The translations under genes and the position numbers were made by a program. From Luteibacter sp. Sphag1AF (GTDB lineage: Bacteria; Pseudomonadota; Gammaproteobacteria; Xanthomonadales; Rhodanobacteraceae), in contig NZ_JACHYH010000004.1 in NCBI RefSeq assembly GCF_014192715.1, positions 1-64,000 on the forward strand: a stretch of 64,000 nt of DNA. The letters run 5' to 3'. Shown piece by piece: positions 7,938-16,398 of this stretch. The notes beneath the pieces were generated by a model. The model saw only the letters and a program-made list of their open reading frames with translations, ran no database searches and was not told the origin of the DNA. Position 1 is the stretch's first letter; each line of letters starts with the position of its first letter.

Positions 7938-9296
7938 CTAACTCGCGTTCAGTGCTTCGAAGAAGCGCCGCGGTGCACCTTCAAAGCCGCCGTTGGACAT
8001 GAAGACCACGTGATCACCCGCGCGCACGGTGTCCACCAGGCGCGCAATGAGTTGATCCACAGAAGACACCGCCGCCCCGCGCCCGCTGAGCGCGCCAGTG
8101 ACCTTGCCAGCGTCCCAGGCGAGCTCGGGCCGGTGCAGGAACACCACCGCATCCGCATCGGCCAGAGAAGGCGCCAGCGCGTCAGCATGGGCGCCCAGAC
8201 GCATGGAGTTTGAACGCGGTTCCAGCGCTACAACGATGCGCCCGTCGCCCACGCGGGCGCGCAGCCCGGCCAGGGTGGTGGCAATGGCGGTCGGATGGTG
8301 TGCGAAGTCGTCAAACACGGTGATGCCCGCGTGCTCACCAATGAACTCCATGCGGCGCTTCGCGCTCAGGAAGGTGGCAAAGGCGGGAAGCAACGCCACC
8401 GGATCGGCGCCTGCTGCGGTGGCTGCGGCGAGCGCCGCCAGCGCGTTCATCATGTTGTGCCGGCCAAGCGACGACCAGCGGATGTCGCCGATCAGCTCGT
8501 CACCACGACGGACGCGGAAATGCGAGCCGTCTGCCTCGATGGGTTCCGCGCGCCAGTGGCCTGCGTCGATGCCGAAGGTGTCTACCGGCGTCCACGCGCC
8601 CATGGCCAGCACTTCGGCCAGCAGAGGATCTTCCGCGTTGACGATCAGGCGTCCCTCACCCGGCACCGTGCGCACGAGGTGATGGAACTGGCGCTGGATG
8701 GCGGCCACGTCGGGGAAAATGTCCGCGTGGTCGTATTCCAGGTTGTTGAGGATGGCGATGCGCGGCCGGTAGTGAACGAACTTGGAGCGTTTGTCGAAGA
8801 ACGCCGAATCGTATTCGTCCGCTTCGATCACGAAGGCCTTGCCGGCCCCCATCCGCGCCGAGACGCCAAAATTGCCGGGCACGCCACCGATCAGGAATCC
8901 GGGTTCAAGGCCCGCGCTTTCCATCAGATGCGCCAGCAGGCTCGTGGTGGTGGTTTTCCCGTGCGTGCCGGCCACGGCCAGCACCTGACGACCACCCAGC
9001 AGCGTCTCGCCCAGCCACTGCGGGCCAGATACGTACGCCAGTCCTTCGTTGAGCATGTACTCGATGGCCGGATTGCCACGCACCATCGCATTGCCCACCA
9101 CGATCAGGTCGGGGGCAGGCTTCAGGTGTTCTGCGCTGTAGCCCTGCATCAGGCCGATACCCAGCGCCTCAAGTTGATCGCTCATGGGCGGGTATACGTT
9201 GGCATCAGAGCCTTCGACGGTCAGCCCAAGCTCGCGCGCAAGCGCCGCAACGCCGCCCATGAACGTGCCGCAGATACCAAGGATGTGCAGGCGCAT
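7938..9296 (-). CDS. mpl: UDP-N-acetylmuramate:L-Ala-gamma-D-Glu-meso-DAP ligase
   Basis: 452 residues, murein tripeptide recycling ligase that reattaches recovered tripeptide to UDP-MurNAc. It begins LHILGICGTFMGGVAALA, with the Mur-ligase ATP loop GTHGKTTTTSLLAHLM near residue 107, EADEYDSAFFDKRSKF, and the DDFAHHPTAI motif. These features separate Mpl from MurC. It is downstream of adk with a 75-base gap that includes a GC-rich hairpin. Confidence 0.95.
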   Translation of the reverse strand: MRLHILGICGTFMGGVAALARELGLTVEGSDANVYPPMSDQLEALGIGLMQGYSAEHLKPAPDLIVVGNAMVRGNPAIEYMLNEGLAYVSGPQWLGETLLGGRQVLAVAGTHGKTTTTSLLAHLMESAGLEPGFLIGGVPGNFGVSARMGAGKAFVIEADEYDSAFFDKRSKFVHYRPRIAILNNLEYDHADIFPDVAAIQRQFHHLVRTVPGEGRLIVNAEDPLLAEVLAMGAWTPVDTFGIDAGHWRAEPIEADGSHFRVRRGDELIGDIRWSSLGRHNMMNALAALAAATAAGADPVALLPAFATFLSAKRRMEFIGEHAGITVFDDFAHHPTAIATTLAGLRARVGDGRIVVALEPRSNSMRLGAHADALAPSLADADAVVFLHRPELAWDAGKVTGALSGRGAAVSSVDQLIARLVDTVRAGDHVVFMSNGGFEGAPRRFFEALNAS

Positions 9297-9371
9297 GTCG
9301 ATTCCGTAAGGTCCGGTCGCGGAACGCGTGCCGGAAAGCGGCCCGCCGCCGTGAGGCGGCAGGCCTTGCGA

Positions 9372-9956
9372 TCAGCCGTTGATGGCTGCGCTGGTGCCCG
9401 GGAGCACGGCCAGGATGCGGTCGGTGACCTCGTCCAGCTCGCCCACCCCGTTCACGATTTTCAGCTCGCCCTTCTGGGCGTAGAAGTTCGCCACCGGCGC
9501 GGTCTGCTCGGCGTAAATCTCAAGACGCTTCTTCACCGTCTCGGGATTATCGTCGGCGCGGTGTTCCTTCGCGAAGCGGATTTCGCAGCGCCCGATGATG
9601 GTTTCGCCCGGCACTTCGAGCTTGACCACGGCATCCAGTGGCTGGCCAATACGCTGAAGCAGGCTGGCCAGCGCATCGGCCTGAACCAGATTGCGCGGGT
9701 AACCATCGAGGATGAAGCCGCGCGCGGCATCCGGCTGCGCGAGACGCGCTTCCAGCATGCCCAGCAGGATGTCGTCCGCCACGAGGTTGCCGGCATCCAT
9801 CACGGCCTTGGCCTTCAGACCCAGCTCCGTACCCGCTTTCACCTCGGCACGCAGCAGGTCGCCGGTGGAGATGTGCAGAATGCCGAACCTGTCTTTCAGG
9901 CGCGCGGCCTGAGTGCCCTTGCCCGAACCGGGTGCACCGAGTAGCACGAGTCGCAT
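9372..9956 (-). CDS. adk: Adenylate kinase (short-LID form)
   Basis: 194 residues. P-loop GAPGSGKGTQ near residue 7, STGDLLRAEV, DGYPRN and the RADDNPETVKKRL segment identify AMP kinase. The LID region (GRCEIRFAKEHRADDN) is the short type and lacks a four-cysteine zinc site. It converts ATP + AMP to 2 ADP. It diverges from the pfk gene at 10089. Confidence 0.97.
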   Translation of the reverse strand: MRLVLLGAPGSGKGTQAARLKDRFGILHISTGDLLRAEVKAGTELGLKAKAVMDAGNLVADDILLGMLEARLAQPDAARGFILDGYPRNLVQADALASLLQRIGQPLDAVVKLEVPGETIIGRCEIRFAKEHRADDNPETVKKRLEIYAEQTAPVANFYAQKGELKIVNGVGELDEVTDRILAVLPGTSAAING

Positions 9957-10088
9957 AAATGCTCGAACCCTAGAAAATGGCTGCCAAAGTAACGGCAGCG
10001 GCCTCCCCCCGTCAAACCATTGTCTTAAAGGCGTGCTGTCGCGCTACCCTCCCCGGGGCATACCGCACCGTTCAAGAGGAACCGACGC

Positions 10089-11345
10089 ATGGCTCAGGGA
10101 AAACTCCTTTACGCCCAGTCTGGCGGCGTTTCTGCCGTGATCAACGCCACGGCGGCAGGCGTCATAGAAACGGCCCGGGACAAGGGCATCAAGGTCTACG
10201 CAGCCCGCAACGGCATCCTGGGCGCGCTGCGCGAGGACCTGATCGATACCACGAAAGAGGCAAAGGCGAATATCGCGGCACTTCGCCACACCCCCGGTGG
10301 CGCCTTCGGGTCCTGCCGCTACAAGCTGAAGTCGTTCGAGGAAAACAGGGCCGAGTACGAGCGCCTGATCGACGTATTCCGCGCCCATGACATCCGCACG
10401 TTCCTTTACAACGGCGGCAACGACTCGGCAGACACCGCCTATAAGGTGTCTCAGGTGGGCCATGCGCTGGGTTACGAGGTCAACTGCATTGGCGTGCCGA
10501 AGACCATCGACAACGATCTGGTCGTTACCGACACCTGCCCCGGTTTCGGGTCAGTGGCCAAGTACACCGCCATCGCCGTGCGTGAGGCCAGTCTGGACGT
10601 TGCCTCGATGGCAGACACCTCGACCAAGGTCTTCATCATCGAGGTCATGGGTCGCCACGCCGGCTGGATCGCGGCAGCGGCGGGTCTCGCCGGCCAGGGC
10701 GCCGATCAGGCACCGCACGTGATCCTGTTTCCGGAGAACGTGTTCGACGAAGCGACCTTCCTGGCCAAGGTCAAAGCCACTGTCGAACGGGTGGGCTATT
10801 GCACCGTGGTGGTGTCGGAGGGTGTGAAGGGACCGGACGGCGCCTTTCTTGCCGAATCCGGCGCGCGAGACGCATTTGGCCACGCGCAGCTGGGCGGAGC
10901 CGCGCCCGTGCTTGCCGCGCTGGTGCGCGAAAAGCTGGGCTACAAATATCACTGGGCCCTCCCCGATTACCTGCAGCGCTCCGCGCGCCACATCGCGTCG
11001 AAGACCGATGCCGACCAAGCCTATGCCGTGGGCAAGGCGGCGGTGGAATTTGCTGCCGATGGGCTCAACGCGGTGATGCCGGTGATCGTGCGTCTGTCCG
11101 ACGAGCCGTACAAATGGAAGATCGAAGCAGCACCGCTGCAGAAAATCGCCAACCACGAAAAGAAAATGCCGAAGAACTTCATGTCCAAGGATGGCTACGG
11201 CATCACCGCCGCCGCCCGCCGCTACCTGGCTCCCCTGATTCAGGGCGAAACGCCGCCACCTTACGGCCCCGACGGCTTGCCGGTATACGTCACGCTGCGC
11301 AACACGCCAGTGCCGAAGAAACTCAACGCGTTCAAGGCAGGCTGA
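10089..11345 (+). CDS. Pyrophosphate-dependent 6-phosphofructokinase
   Basis: 418 residues. The phosphate-donor loop reads NGGNDSADTA, with Asp at the position where ATP enzymes have Gly, and the next motif is PKTIDNDL with the Lys typical of PPi enzymes; both point to PPi as phosphoryl donor. MGRHAGWIAA binds fructose-6-phosphate. The reaction is reversible, so it can serve glycolysis and gluconeogenesis. A possible promoter is TTGTCT ... TACCCT near 10021-10052. AAGAGGAA precedes the start. See hppA and ppa downstream for the other PPi enzymes. Confidence 0.92.
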   Translation: MAQGKLLYAQSGGVSAVINATAAGVIETARDKGIKVYAARNGILGALREDLIDTTKEAKANIAALRHTPGGAFGSCRYKLKSFEENRAEYERLIDVFRAHDIRTFLYNGGNDSADTAYKVSQVGHALGYEVNCIGVPKTIDNDLVVTDTCPGFGSVAKYTAIAVREASLDVASMADTSTKVFIIEVMGRHAGWIAAAAGLAGQGADQAPHVILFPENVFDEATFLAKVKATVERVGYCTVVVSEGVKGPDGAFLAESGARDAFGHAQLGGAAPVLAALVREKLGYKYHWALPDYLQRSARHIASKTDADQAYAVGKAAVEFAADGLNAVMPVIVRLSDEPYKWKIEAAPLQKIANHEKKMPKNFMSKDGYGITAAARRYLAPLIQGETPPPYGPDGLPVYVTLRNTPVPKKLNAFKAG

Positions 11346-11352
11346 GTCGCCC

Positions 11353-12645
11353 GTGTCCATGGATCTCATTCTTCGTAACGCCCGCCTTCCCGATGGTCAG
11401 CAGGGCGTCGACATCGGTATTCGCGGTGATCGCATTGTCGCCGTTCAACCGGCGCTGGACGCCACCGCGACGGAAGTGATCGACGTCGCGGGCCGGCTGG
11501 TCAGCCCGCCCTTCGTCGATGCCCACTTCCACATGGATGCCACGCTGTCACTGGGGCTGCCCCGGCTCAACGAGTCCGGCACGTTGCTCGAAGGCATCGC
11601 GCTGTGGGGCGAGCTGAAACCCGACCTCACGGTCGAAGCCATCGCGAAGCGCGCCATGGCGTATTGCGACATGGCCGTGGCGCAGGGCCTGCTGTCCATT
11701 CGTAGTCACGTGGATGTGTGCGACGACCGCCTGCTGGCGGTAGACGCGCTGCTGGACGTGAAGCAGCGCGTTGCACCCTACCTGGACCTGCAACTGGTCG
11801 CTTTCCCGCAGGACGGCCTGCTTCGCTCGCCCACCGCAAAGCGCAACCTGGTCCGCGCGCTGGATGCAGGCGTCGATGTGGTGGGCGGCATTCCGCATTT
11901 TGAACGCACGATGGCCGATGGCGCGGAGTCGATCCGCTGGTTGTGCGAACTGGCGGCCGAACGCGGACTGCGCGTCGACATGCATTGCGATGAGTCGGAC
12001 GATCCGCTGTCGCGCCACATCGAAACCCTGGCAGCGGAAACGGTGCGTACCGGTTTGCAGGGCCGCGTCACCGGCTCACACCTCACGTCCATGCACTCGA
12101 TGGACAATTACTATGTCTCCAAACTGCTGCCGCTGATCGCCGAGGCAGGCGTTCACGCCATCGCCAATCCGCTGATCAACATCACGCTGCAGGGCCGTCA
12201 CGACACGTACCCGAAGCGTCGCGGCATGACGCGCGTGCCCGAACTGATGGATGCGGGCGTCAACGTGGCCTTCGGCCACGACTGCGTGATGGACCCGTGG
12301 TATGGCATGGGTTCGGGCGACATGCTGGAAGTGGCCTCCATGGGCCTGCACGTGGCACAGATGACCAGCGCCACGGGCGTGCAGCGAGCGTTTGATGCAG
12401 TCACGGTCAATGCGGCACGCGTTCTGGGCCTGGACGACTATGGCATCGCTCCCGGTCGGCGGGCTGATCTGGTCGTGCTCCAGGCGGCCGATCCGTTTGA
12501 GGCCATTCGCCTGAAAGCCACGCGCCTTGCCGTCATCCGCAGCGGCAAAGTCATTGCCAGCACGCCGGAAAAACAAACGGCGTTGCGGCTTCCGGGGCGT
12601 CCCGATCACGTATCGCTGGAGTTCACTCCGGGCTCGCTCGCCTGA
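11353..12645 (+). CDS. Amidohydrolase, cytosine deaminase family
   Basis: 430 residues. Metal ligands appear as DAHFHMD near residue 58, MHCDESDDP near 212, GSHLTSMHS, and FGHDCVMDPWYGMGSGDMLE, which closely parallels the CodA-type deaminase active site. Cytosine or a related amino-azine such as isocytosine is the likely substrate; exact specificity cannot be read. The start is GTG at 11353 (ATG two codons later is the alternative), 8 bases after the pfk stop, with AAGGCAGG inside the pfk end as ribosome site, so the two genes are probably co-transcribed. Confidence 0.8.
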   Translation: MSMDLILRNARLPDGQQGVDIGIRGDRIVAVQPALDATATEVIDVAGRLVSPPFVDAHFHMDATLSLGLPRLNESGTLLEGIALWGELKPDLTVEAIAKRAMAYCDMAVAQGLLSIRSHVDVCDDRLLAVDALLDVKQRVAPYLDLQLVAFPQDGLLRSPTAKRNLVRALDAGVDVVGGIPHFERTMADGAESIRWLCELAAERGLRVDMHCDESDDPLSRHIETLAAETVRTGLQGRVTGSHLTSMHSMDNYYVSKLLPLIAEAGVHAIANPLINITLQGRHDTYPKRRGMTRVPELMDAGVNVAFGHDCVMDPWYGMGSGDMLEVASMGLHVAQMTSATGVQRAFDAVTVNAARVLGLDDYGIAPGRRADLVVLQAADPFEAIRLKATRLAVIRSGKVIASTPEKQTALRLPGRPDHVSLEFTPGSLA

Positions 12646-12776
12646 ACGGGCAGACGGATACCTGACGCGACAGTAAATCCTTTCACCAACCTTTCGGGCC
12701 ATCCGGTATCTCGTTCAGGTTCGCAAGTTCACGATGCGAATCGCCGGTTATTGCAGCCGGGCAGAGGAGAGACCGG

Positions 12777-13184
12777 ATGACCCTTGTTCGTAGCACCCTT
12801 GCCACCCTGGCCCTGTGTGTCGCCGCTGTTTCCGTGGCGCACGCGGCCCCGGATCGCGACGACCACGGCCGCGATCGTCACGGCTACGATCATCGCAATG
12901 ATCACCGTGACAACCGCCGCTACGATGATCGTCGCGGATACCACGACGGCTACGCCCATCGTCCGCCTCCGGGCTACTACCATCGCCCGCCGCCGCCCCC
13001 GCGTTACTACGGACACTGGGAACGTGGTCACCGTTATTACGGCCCGACGTACGTGGTGAATGACTATCGCGGTTACCGCCTGCGTCCGCCGCCGCGCGGG
13101 TACCACTGGGTACGCTCGGACAACAGCAACTTCCTGCTGGTCGCCGTCGCCACCGGCGTCATTCTCGACATTGCCACACGCTGA
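12777..13184 (+). CDS. RcnB-like secreted protein, copy 1
   Basis: 135 residues with a clear signal peptide ending AHA (about residue 22). Mature protein starts with a His/Asp/Arg-rich stretch (many HD, DR and DH pairs), then a Pro/Tyr-rich segment and the RcnB-type C-terminus GYHWVRSDNSNFLLVAVATG. In E. coli RcnB is a periplasmic factor in nickel/cobalt homeostasis; here metal binding is only suggested by the His-rich region. A paralogue lies 30 bases downstream. No RcnA exporter gene is in the window. Confidence 0.8.
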   Translation: MTLVRSTLATLALCVAAVSVAHAAPDRDDHGRDRHGYDHRNDHRDNRRYDDRRGYHDGYAHRPPPGYYHRPPPPPRYYGHWERGHRYYGPTYVVNDYRGYRLRPPPRGYHWVRSDNSNFLLVAVATGVILDIATR

Positions 13185-13214
13185 TCGCGGCGTCCCGGAT
13201 AAAGAGAGGCCTTC

Positions 13215-13610
13215 ATGAAAATCATTGCACGCACTCTGCTTTGCATCGCCGTTGCCGCCACTGCGGCACCCGCCTTCGCCTTCCAGCCGCCGCCCTACCC
13301 ACCGGGCCAGGATCATCGTGACGACCATCGCGATGACCGCAACAACAACCACCCGGGCCCCGGCGACCGTCACGACGATCATCGTGACAACTACGCCGGC
13401 CGCCGTGGTCCGCCGCCGCCGCGTGGTGGCCATTGGGAGCGTGGTCACCGCGCACCGGACATCTACCGTCGCAACGACTATGTGGTGAACGACTACCGCA
13501 CGTATCGCTTGCGCGAACCGCCGCGTGGCTATCACTGGGTGCGTGCCGACAATGATTTCCTGCTGGTGGCCATCACCACCGGAATCATCGCGGACATCAT
13601 CAGTCACTAA
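13215..13610 (+). CDS. RcnB-like secreted protein, copy 2
   Basis: 131 residues, tandem paralogue of the preceding gene with the same plan: signal peptide ending AFA, a DH/RD/NN-rich low-complexity region, GGHWERGHR, YVVNDYRTYRLREPPRGYHWV and a C-terminal FLLVAITTGIIADI. The shared C-terminal half is far more conserved than the N-terminal charged region, consistent with an old tandem duplication. GAGAGG precedes the ATG. Likely co-transcribed with copy 1. Confidence 0.8.
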   Translation: MKIIARTLLCIAVAATAAPAFAFQPPPYPPGQDHRDDHRDDRNNNHPGPGDRHDDHRDNYAGRRGPPPPRGGHWERGHRAPDIYRRNDYVVNDYRTYRLREPPRGYHWVRADNDFLLVAITTGIIADIISH

Positions 13611-13726
13611 GGCGTTCGTGCAACGCACAACACCTCGCAAGCCATCCCCTGCCTATACTCGGCCCAGCCGCGTCATCACGAGCGGCTTCGGGCCGATGAC
13701 GGCTCATACAATCCGGGGAGGCTTCG

Positions 13727-15775
13727 ATGCTGCAGCAGTACGGTTTATGGATCGCGCTGGCATGTTCGATCGTCGCGATTGCCTATGGCGCATGGTCAGT
13801 GCGCTGGGTGCTCGCCAAGTCCGCAGGCAATGCACGGATGCAGGAGATCGCCGCGGCGATCCAGGAAGGCGCATCGGCTTACCTCAACCGCCAGTACGGC
13901 ACCATCGGCGCCGTGGGCGTCGTTCTATTCATACTCATCGGCCTATTCCTCGAGTGGGGCACCGCCATCGGCTTTGCGCTGGGGGCCGTTCTCTCCGGAG
14001 CGGCCGGCTACATCGGCATGAACGTTTCCGTCCGTGCCAACGTTCGAACCGCAGAGGCCGCCCGCAGCGGCCTTTCTTCTGCCCTGGCGGTCGCCTTCCG
14101 CGGTGGTGCCGTCACCGGCATGCTGGTGGTGGGACTCGGCTTGCTGGGTGTCGCAGGCTATTACGGCGTGCTGCGCCACATGGGCTACGAACAGACACAT
14201 GCACTGCATGCCCTCGTCGGCCTGGCCTTCGGCTCGTCGCTGATTTCGATCTTCGCGCGCCTGGGTGGCGGCATCTTCACCAAGGGTGCAGACGTCGGCG
14301 CCGACCTGGTCGGCAAAGTGGAAGCAGGTATTCCCGAGGACGATCCACGCAATCCCGCCGTCATCGCCGACAACGTGGGCGACAATGTGGGTGATTGCGC
14401 CGGCATGGCCGCCGATCTGTTCGAGACCTACGCGGTGACGCTCATCGCCACCATGCTGCTCGGCGGCATCATGGCCGAGCAGACCGGGCCCTCCGGCGTA
14501 CTGTTCCCGCTGGTGCTTGGCGGCGCCTCGATTGTCGCCTCCGTCATCGGCACGTTCTTCGTGAAGACCCGGGGCGGCAAGATCATGAACGCGCTGTACG
14601 CCGGCGTGTTCGTCTCTGCCCTGCTGGCGGCCATCGCGTTCTGGCCCATCACCAAGGCATTGATGAGCGACTCCGCCTACGGCGTGGGACACCTGTATGG
14701 GTGCGCCATCATCGGCCTGGTGCTGACCGGTGCGATGGTCGTCATCACCGAGTACTACACCGCCACCGAGTACAGCCCGGTGCAGCACGTGGCCCGCTCG
14801 TCCACCACCGGACATGCAACCAACATCATTGCGGGCCTGGGTGTTTCCATGAAGTCCACAGCGCTGCCCGTGCTGGCGGTATGCGCGGCCATCTGGGGTG
14901 CTTTCGACCTCGCCGGGCTGTATGGCATTGCCATTGCCGCCACCGCGATGCTGAGCATGACCGGCATGATCGTCGCACTGGATGCCTATGGCCCGATTAC
15001 CGACAACGCGGGTGGCATCGCCGAAATGGCGGAATTGCCGGCTGACGTGCGCGGTGTCACCGATCCGCTGGATGCCGTGGGCAACACCACCAAGGCAGTG
15101 ACCAAGGGTTACGCCATCGGTTCGGCGGGGCTTGCCGCGCTCGTGCTGTTCGCCGACTACACGCACAACCTCAGCCAGCACTTCGGTGGCGCGGACATCC
15201 GTTTTGATCTGTCCAACCACTACGTGATCATCGGCCTGCTCATCGGCGGACTCATCCCGTACCTGTTCGCGGCCATGGCGATGGAAGCCGTGGGGCGCGC
15301 AGCCGGTGCCGTCGTGGAAGAAGTGCGCCGACAGTTCCGCGAAATCGCCGGCATCATGGAAGGCACCACGCGGCCGGACTATTCCCGCGCCGTCGACATG
15401 CTGACCCGCTCGGCCATCCGCGAAATGCTTGTGCCCTCATTGCTGCCCGTCCTGGTGCCGGTCGTGGTGATGTTCGGCTTCAAGATGCTGGGAGGCGCCG
15501 AAGCGGGCGCGCAGGCGCTGGGTGGCGTGCTGATCGGCACCATCGTCACCGGCCTGTTCGTCGCCATCTCCATGACCACCGGTGGCGGTGCGTGGGACAA
15601 CGCGAAAAAATACATCGAGGACGGTCATTTCGGCGGCAAGGGCTCGGACGCGCACAAGGCGGCCGTCACTGGCGATACCGTGGGCGACCCGTACAAGGAC
15701 ACGGCCGGCCCGGCGGTGAATCCCCTGATCAAGATCATCAATATCGTGGCACTGCTGCTGGTCCCCCTTATGTAA
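13727..15775 (+). CDS. hppA: Membrane H+-translocating pyrophosphatase
   Basis: 682 residues, about 16 predicted membrane segments. PPi-binding motifs: [20 protein letters not shown] near residue 190 and [16 protein letters not shown]. The loop [11 protein letters not shown] carries Lys at the position that marks K+-independent H+-pumping enzymes (Ala in K+-dependent ones). The C-terminal [21 protein letters not shown] is intact. It hydrolyses PPi at the inner membrane to pump protons. A TATACT hexamer at about 13652 may be part of its promoter. PPi-PFK lies 2.4 kb upstream. Confidence 0.96.
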   Translation: MLQQYGLWIALACSIVAIAYGAWSVRWVLAKSAGNARMQEIAAAIQEGASAYLNRQYGTIGAVGVVLFILIGLFLEWGTAIGFALGAVLSGAAGYIGMNVSVRANVRTAEAARSGLSSALAVAFRGGAVTGMLVVGLGLLGVAGYYGVLRHMGYEQTHALHALVGLAFGSSLISIFARLGGGIFTKGADVGADLVGKVEAGIPEDDPRNPAVIADNVGDNVGDCAGMAADLFETYAVTLIATMLLGGIMAEQTGPSGVLFPLVLGGASIVASVIGTFFVKTRGGKIMNALYAGVFVSALLAAIAFWPITKALMSDSAYGVGHLYGCAIIGLVLTGAMVVITEYYTATEYSPVQHVARSSTTGHATNIIAGLGVSMKSTALPVLAVCAAIWGAFDLAGLYGIAIAATAMLSMTGMIVALDAYGPITDNAGGIAEMAELPADVRGVTDPLDAVGNTTKAVTKGYAIGSAGLAALVLFADYTHNLSQHFGGADIRFDLSNHYVIIGLLIGGLIPYLFAAMAMEAVGRAAGAVVEEVRRQFREIAGIMEGTTRPDYSRAVDMLTRSAIREMLVPSLLPVLVPVVVMFGFKMLGGAEAGAQALGGVLIGTIVTGLFVAISMTTGGGAWDNAKKYIEDGHFGGKGSDAHKAAVTGDTVGDPYKDTAGPAVNPLIKIINIVALLLVPLM

Positions 15776-15788
15776 GAAACAGGCCTCT

Positions 15789-15816
15789 GGCCGTGGCCCC
15801 CCGAGGGGTCACGGCC
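15789..15816. terminator. Hairpin between convergent hppA and small secreted gene
   Basis: GGCCGTG (15789-15795) pairs with CACGGCC (15810-15816), with a G-T wobble and an inner CCCC/GGGG around a CCGA loop. It lies in the 65-base gap between two convergent stops. No long U tract follows on the plus strand, whereas the minus strand continues into a short T-rich run, so it may end both transcripts. Confidence 0.55.
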
Positions 15817-15840
15817 GCCTGGCTTCGTGCTGGCTGGCGA

Positions 15841-16155
15841 TCAGCCGCCCGGCGTATCGCAGGTGACCGTGGCCACCACACGCTGCTTGCCCGAGCTCGC
15901 GTCCAGCCCATACCGGTATGCAACCACGGGAATGATGCCGCCACGCTGATGGCACTGGCCCGGCACACGGGGCTGTACCGCCTCGAACGCGCCCGCATTG
16001 GTCGAGGCTTCGGCGGTGACGGCATAGGTCATGCCACAGACGGCGTCGCCCTCCGCCCCGCACGGAGCACTGACGCCGGACAGGTCAATGGCAACGACCG
16101 ATGTGCTGAAGGCCAGCGTGACTAACACCAGCGGGATGATCCGGAGCTTGTTCAT
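15841..16155 (-). CDS. Small secreted protein of unknown function
   Basis: 104 residues. A hydrophobic signal peptide (IIPLVLVTLAFSTSVVA) is followed by a mature part with four cysteines (CGAEGDAVC, CHQRGG, TCDTPGG) that could form two disulfides in the periplasm. No family was recognised. The start was set at the ATG giving MNKLR because AGAGGA lies six bases upstream; the ATG two codons earlier would be too close to that site. Confidence 0.65.
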   Translation of the reverse strand: MNKLRIIPLVLVTLAFSTSVVAIDLSGVSAPCGAEGDAVCGMTYAVTAEASTNAGAFEAVQPRVPGQCHQRGGIIPVVAYRYGLDASSGKQRVVATVTCDTPGG

Positions 16156-16398
16156 GCGCATTCCTCTTCGATGATGGATGGCTTGCTGACGGACGTCGCC
16201 TCAAGCCATGCCCGACGCTACGCCGCAGCTTTTCGGCTAAGAATCAGAAGATTCTGAAATGTCGCCCCGAATTCGCTGCATGGCGTCCGGGCGTGCCGGT
16301 CGGTCTGTCGGCGATTTTTCGCATCTGGCCCAGAAGTCACGGCTGCGTACGGGCGCGGGTCGGCTATGGTTGGTTTTTCAACCGCAACGGAATCGACC

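Noticed and set aside
8295-9944. 549-codon plus-strand open frame
   Set aside because: Spans mpl and adk in antisense and crosses their intergenic gap; no protein-like features.
12850-13420. Short repeated GAT/CAT/CGT triplets suggesting a tandem repeat
   Set aside because: They encode the His/Asp/Arg-rich regions of the two RcnB-like proteins and are not a separate repeat element or CRISPR.
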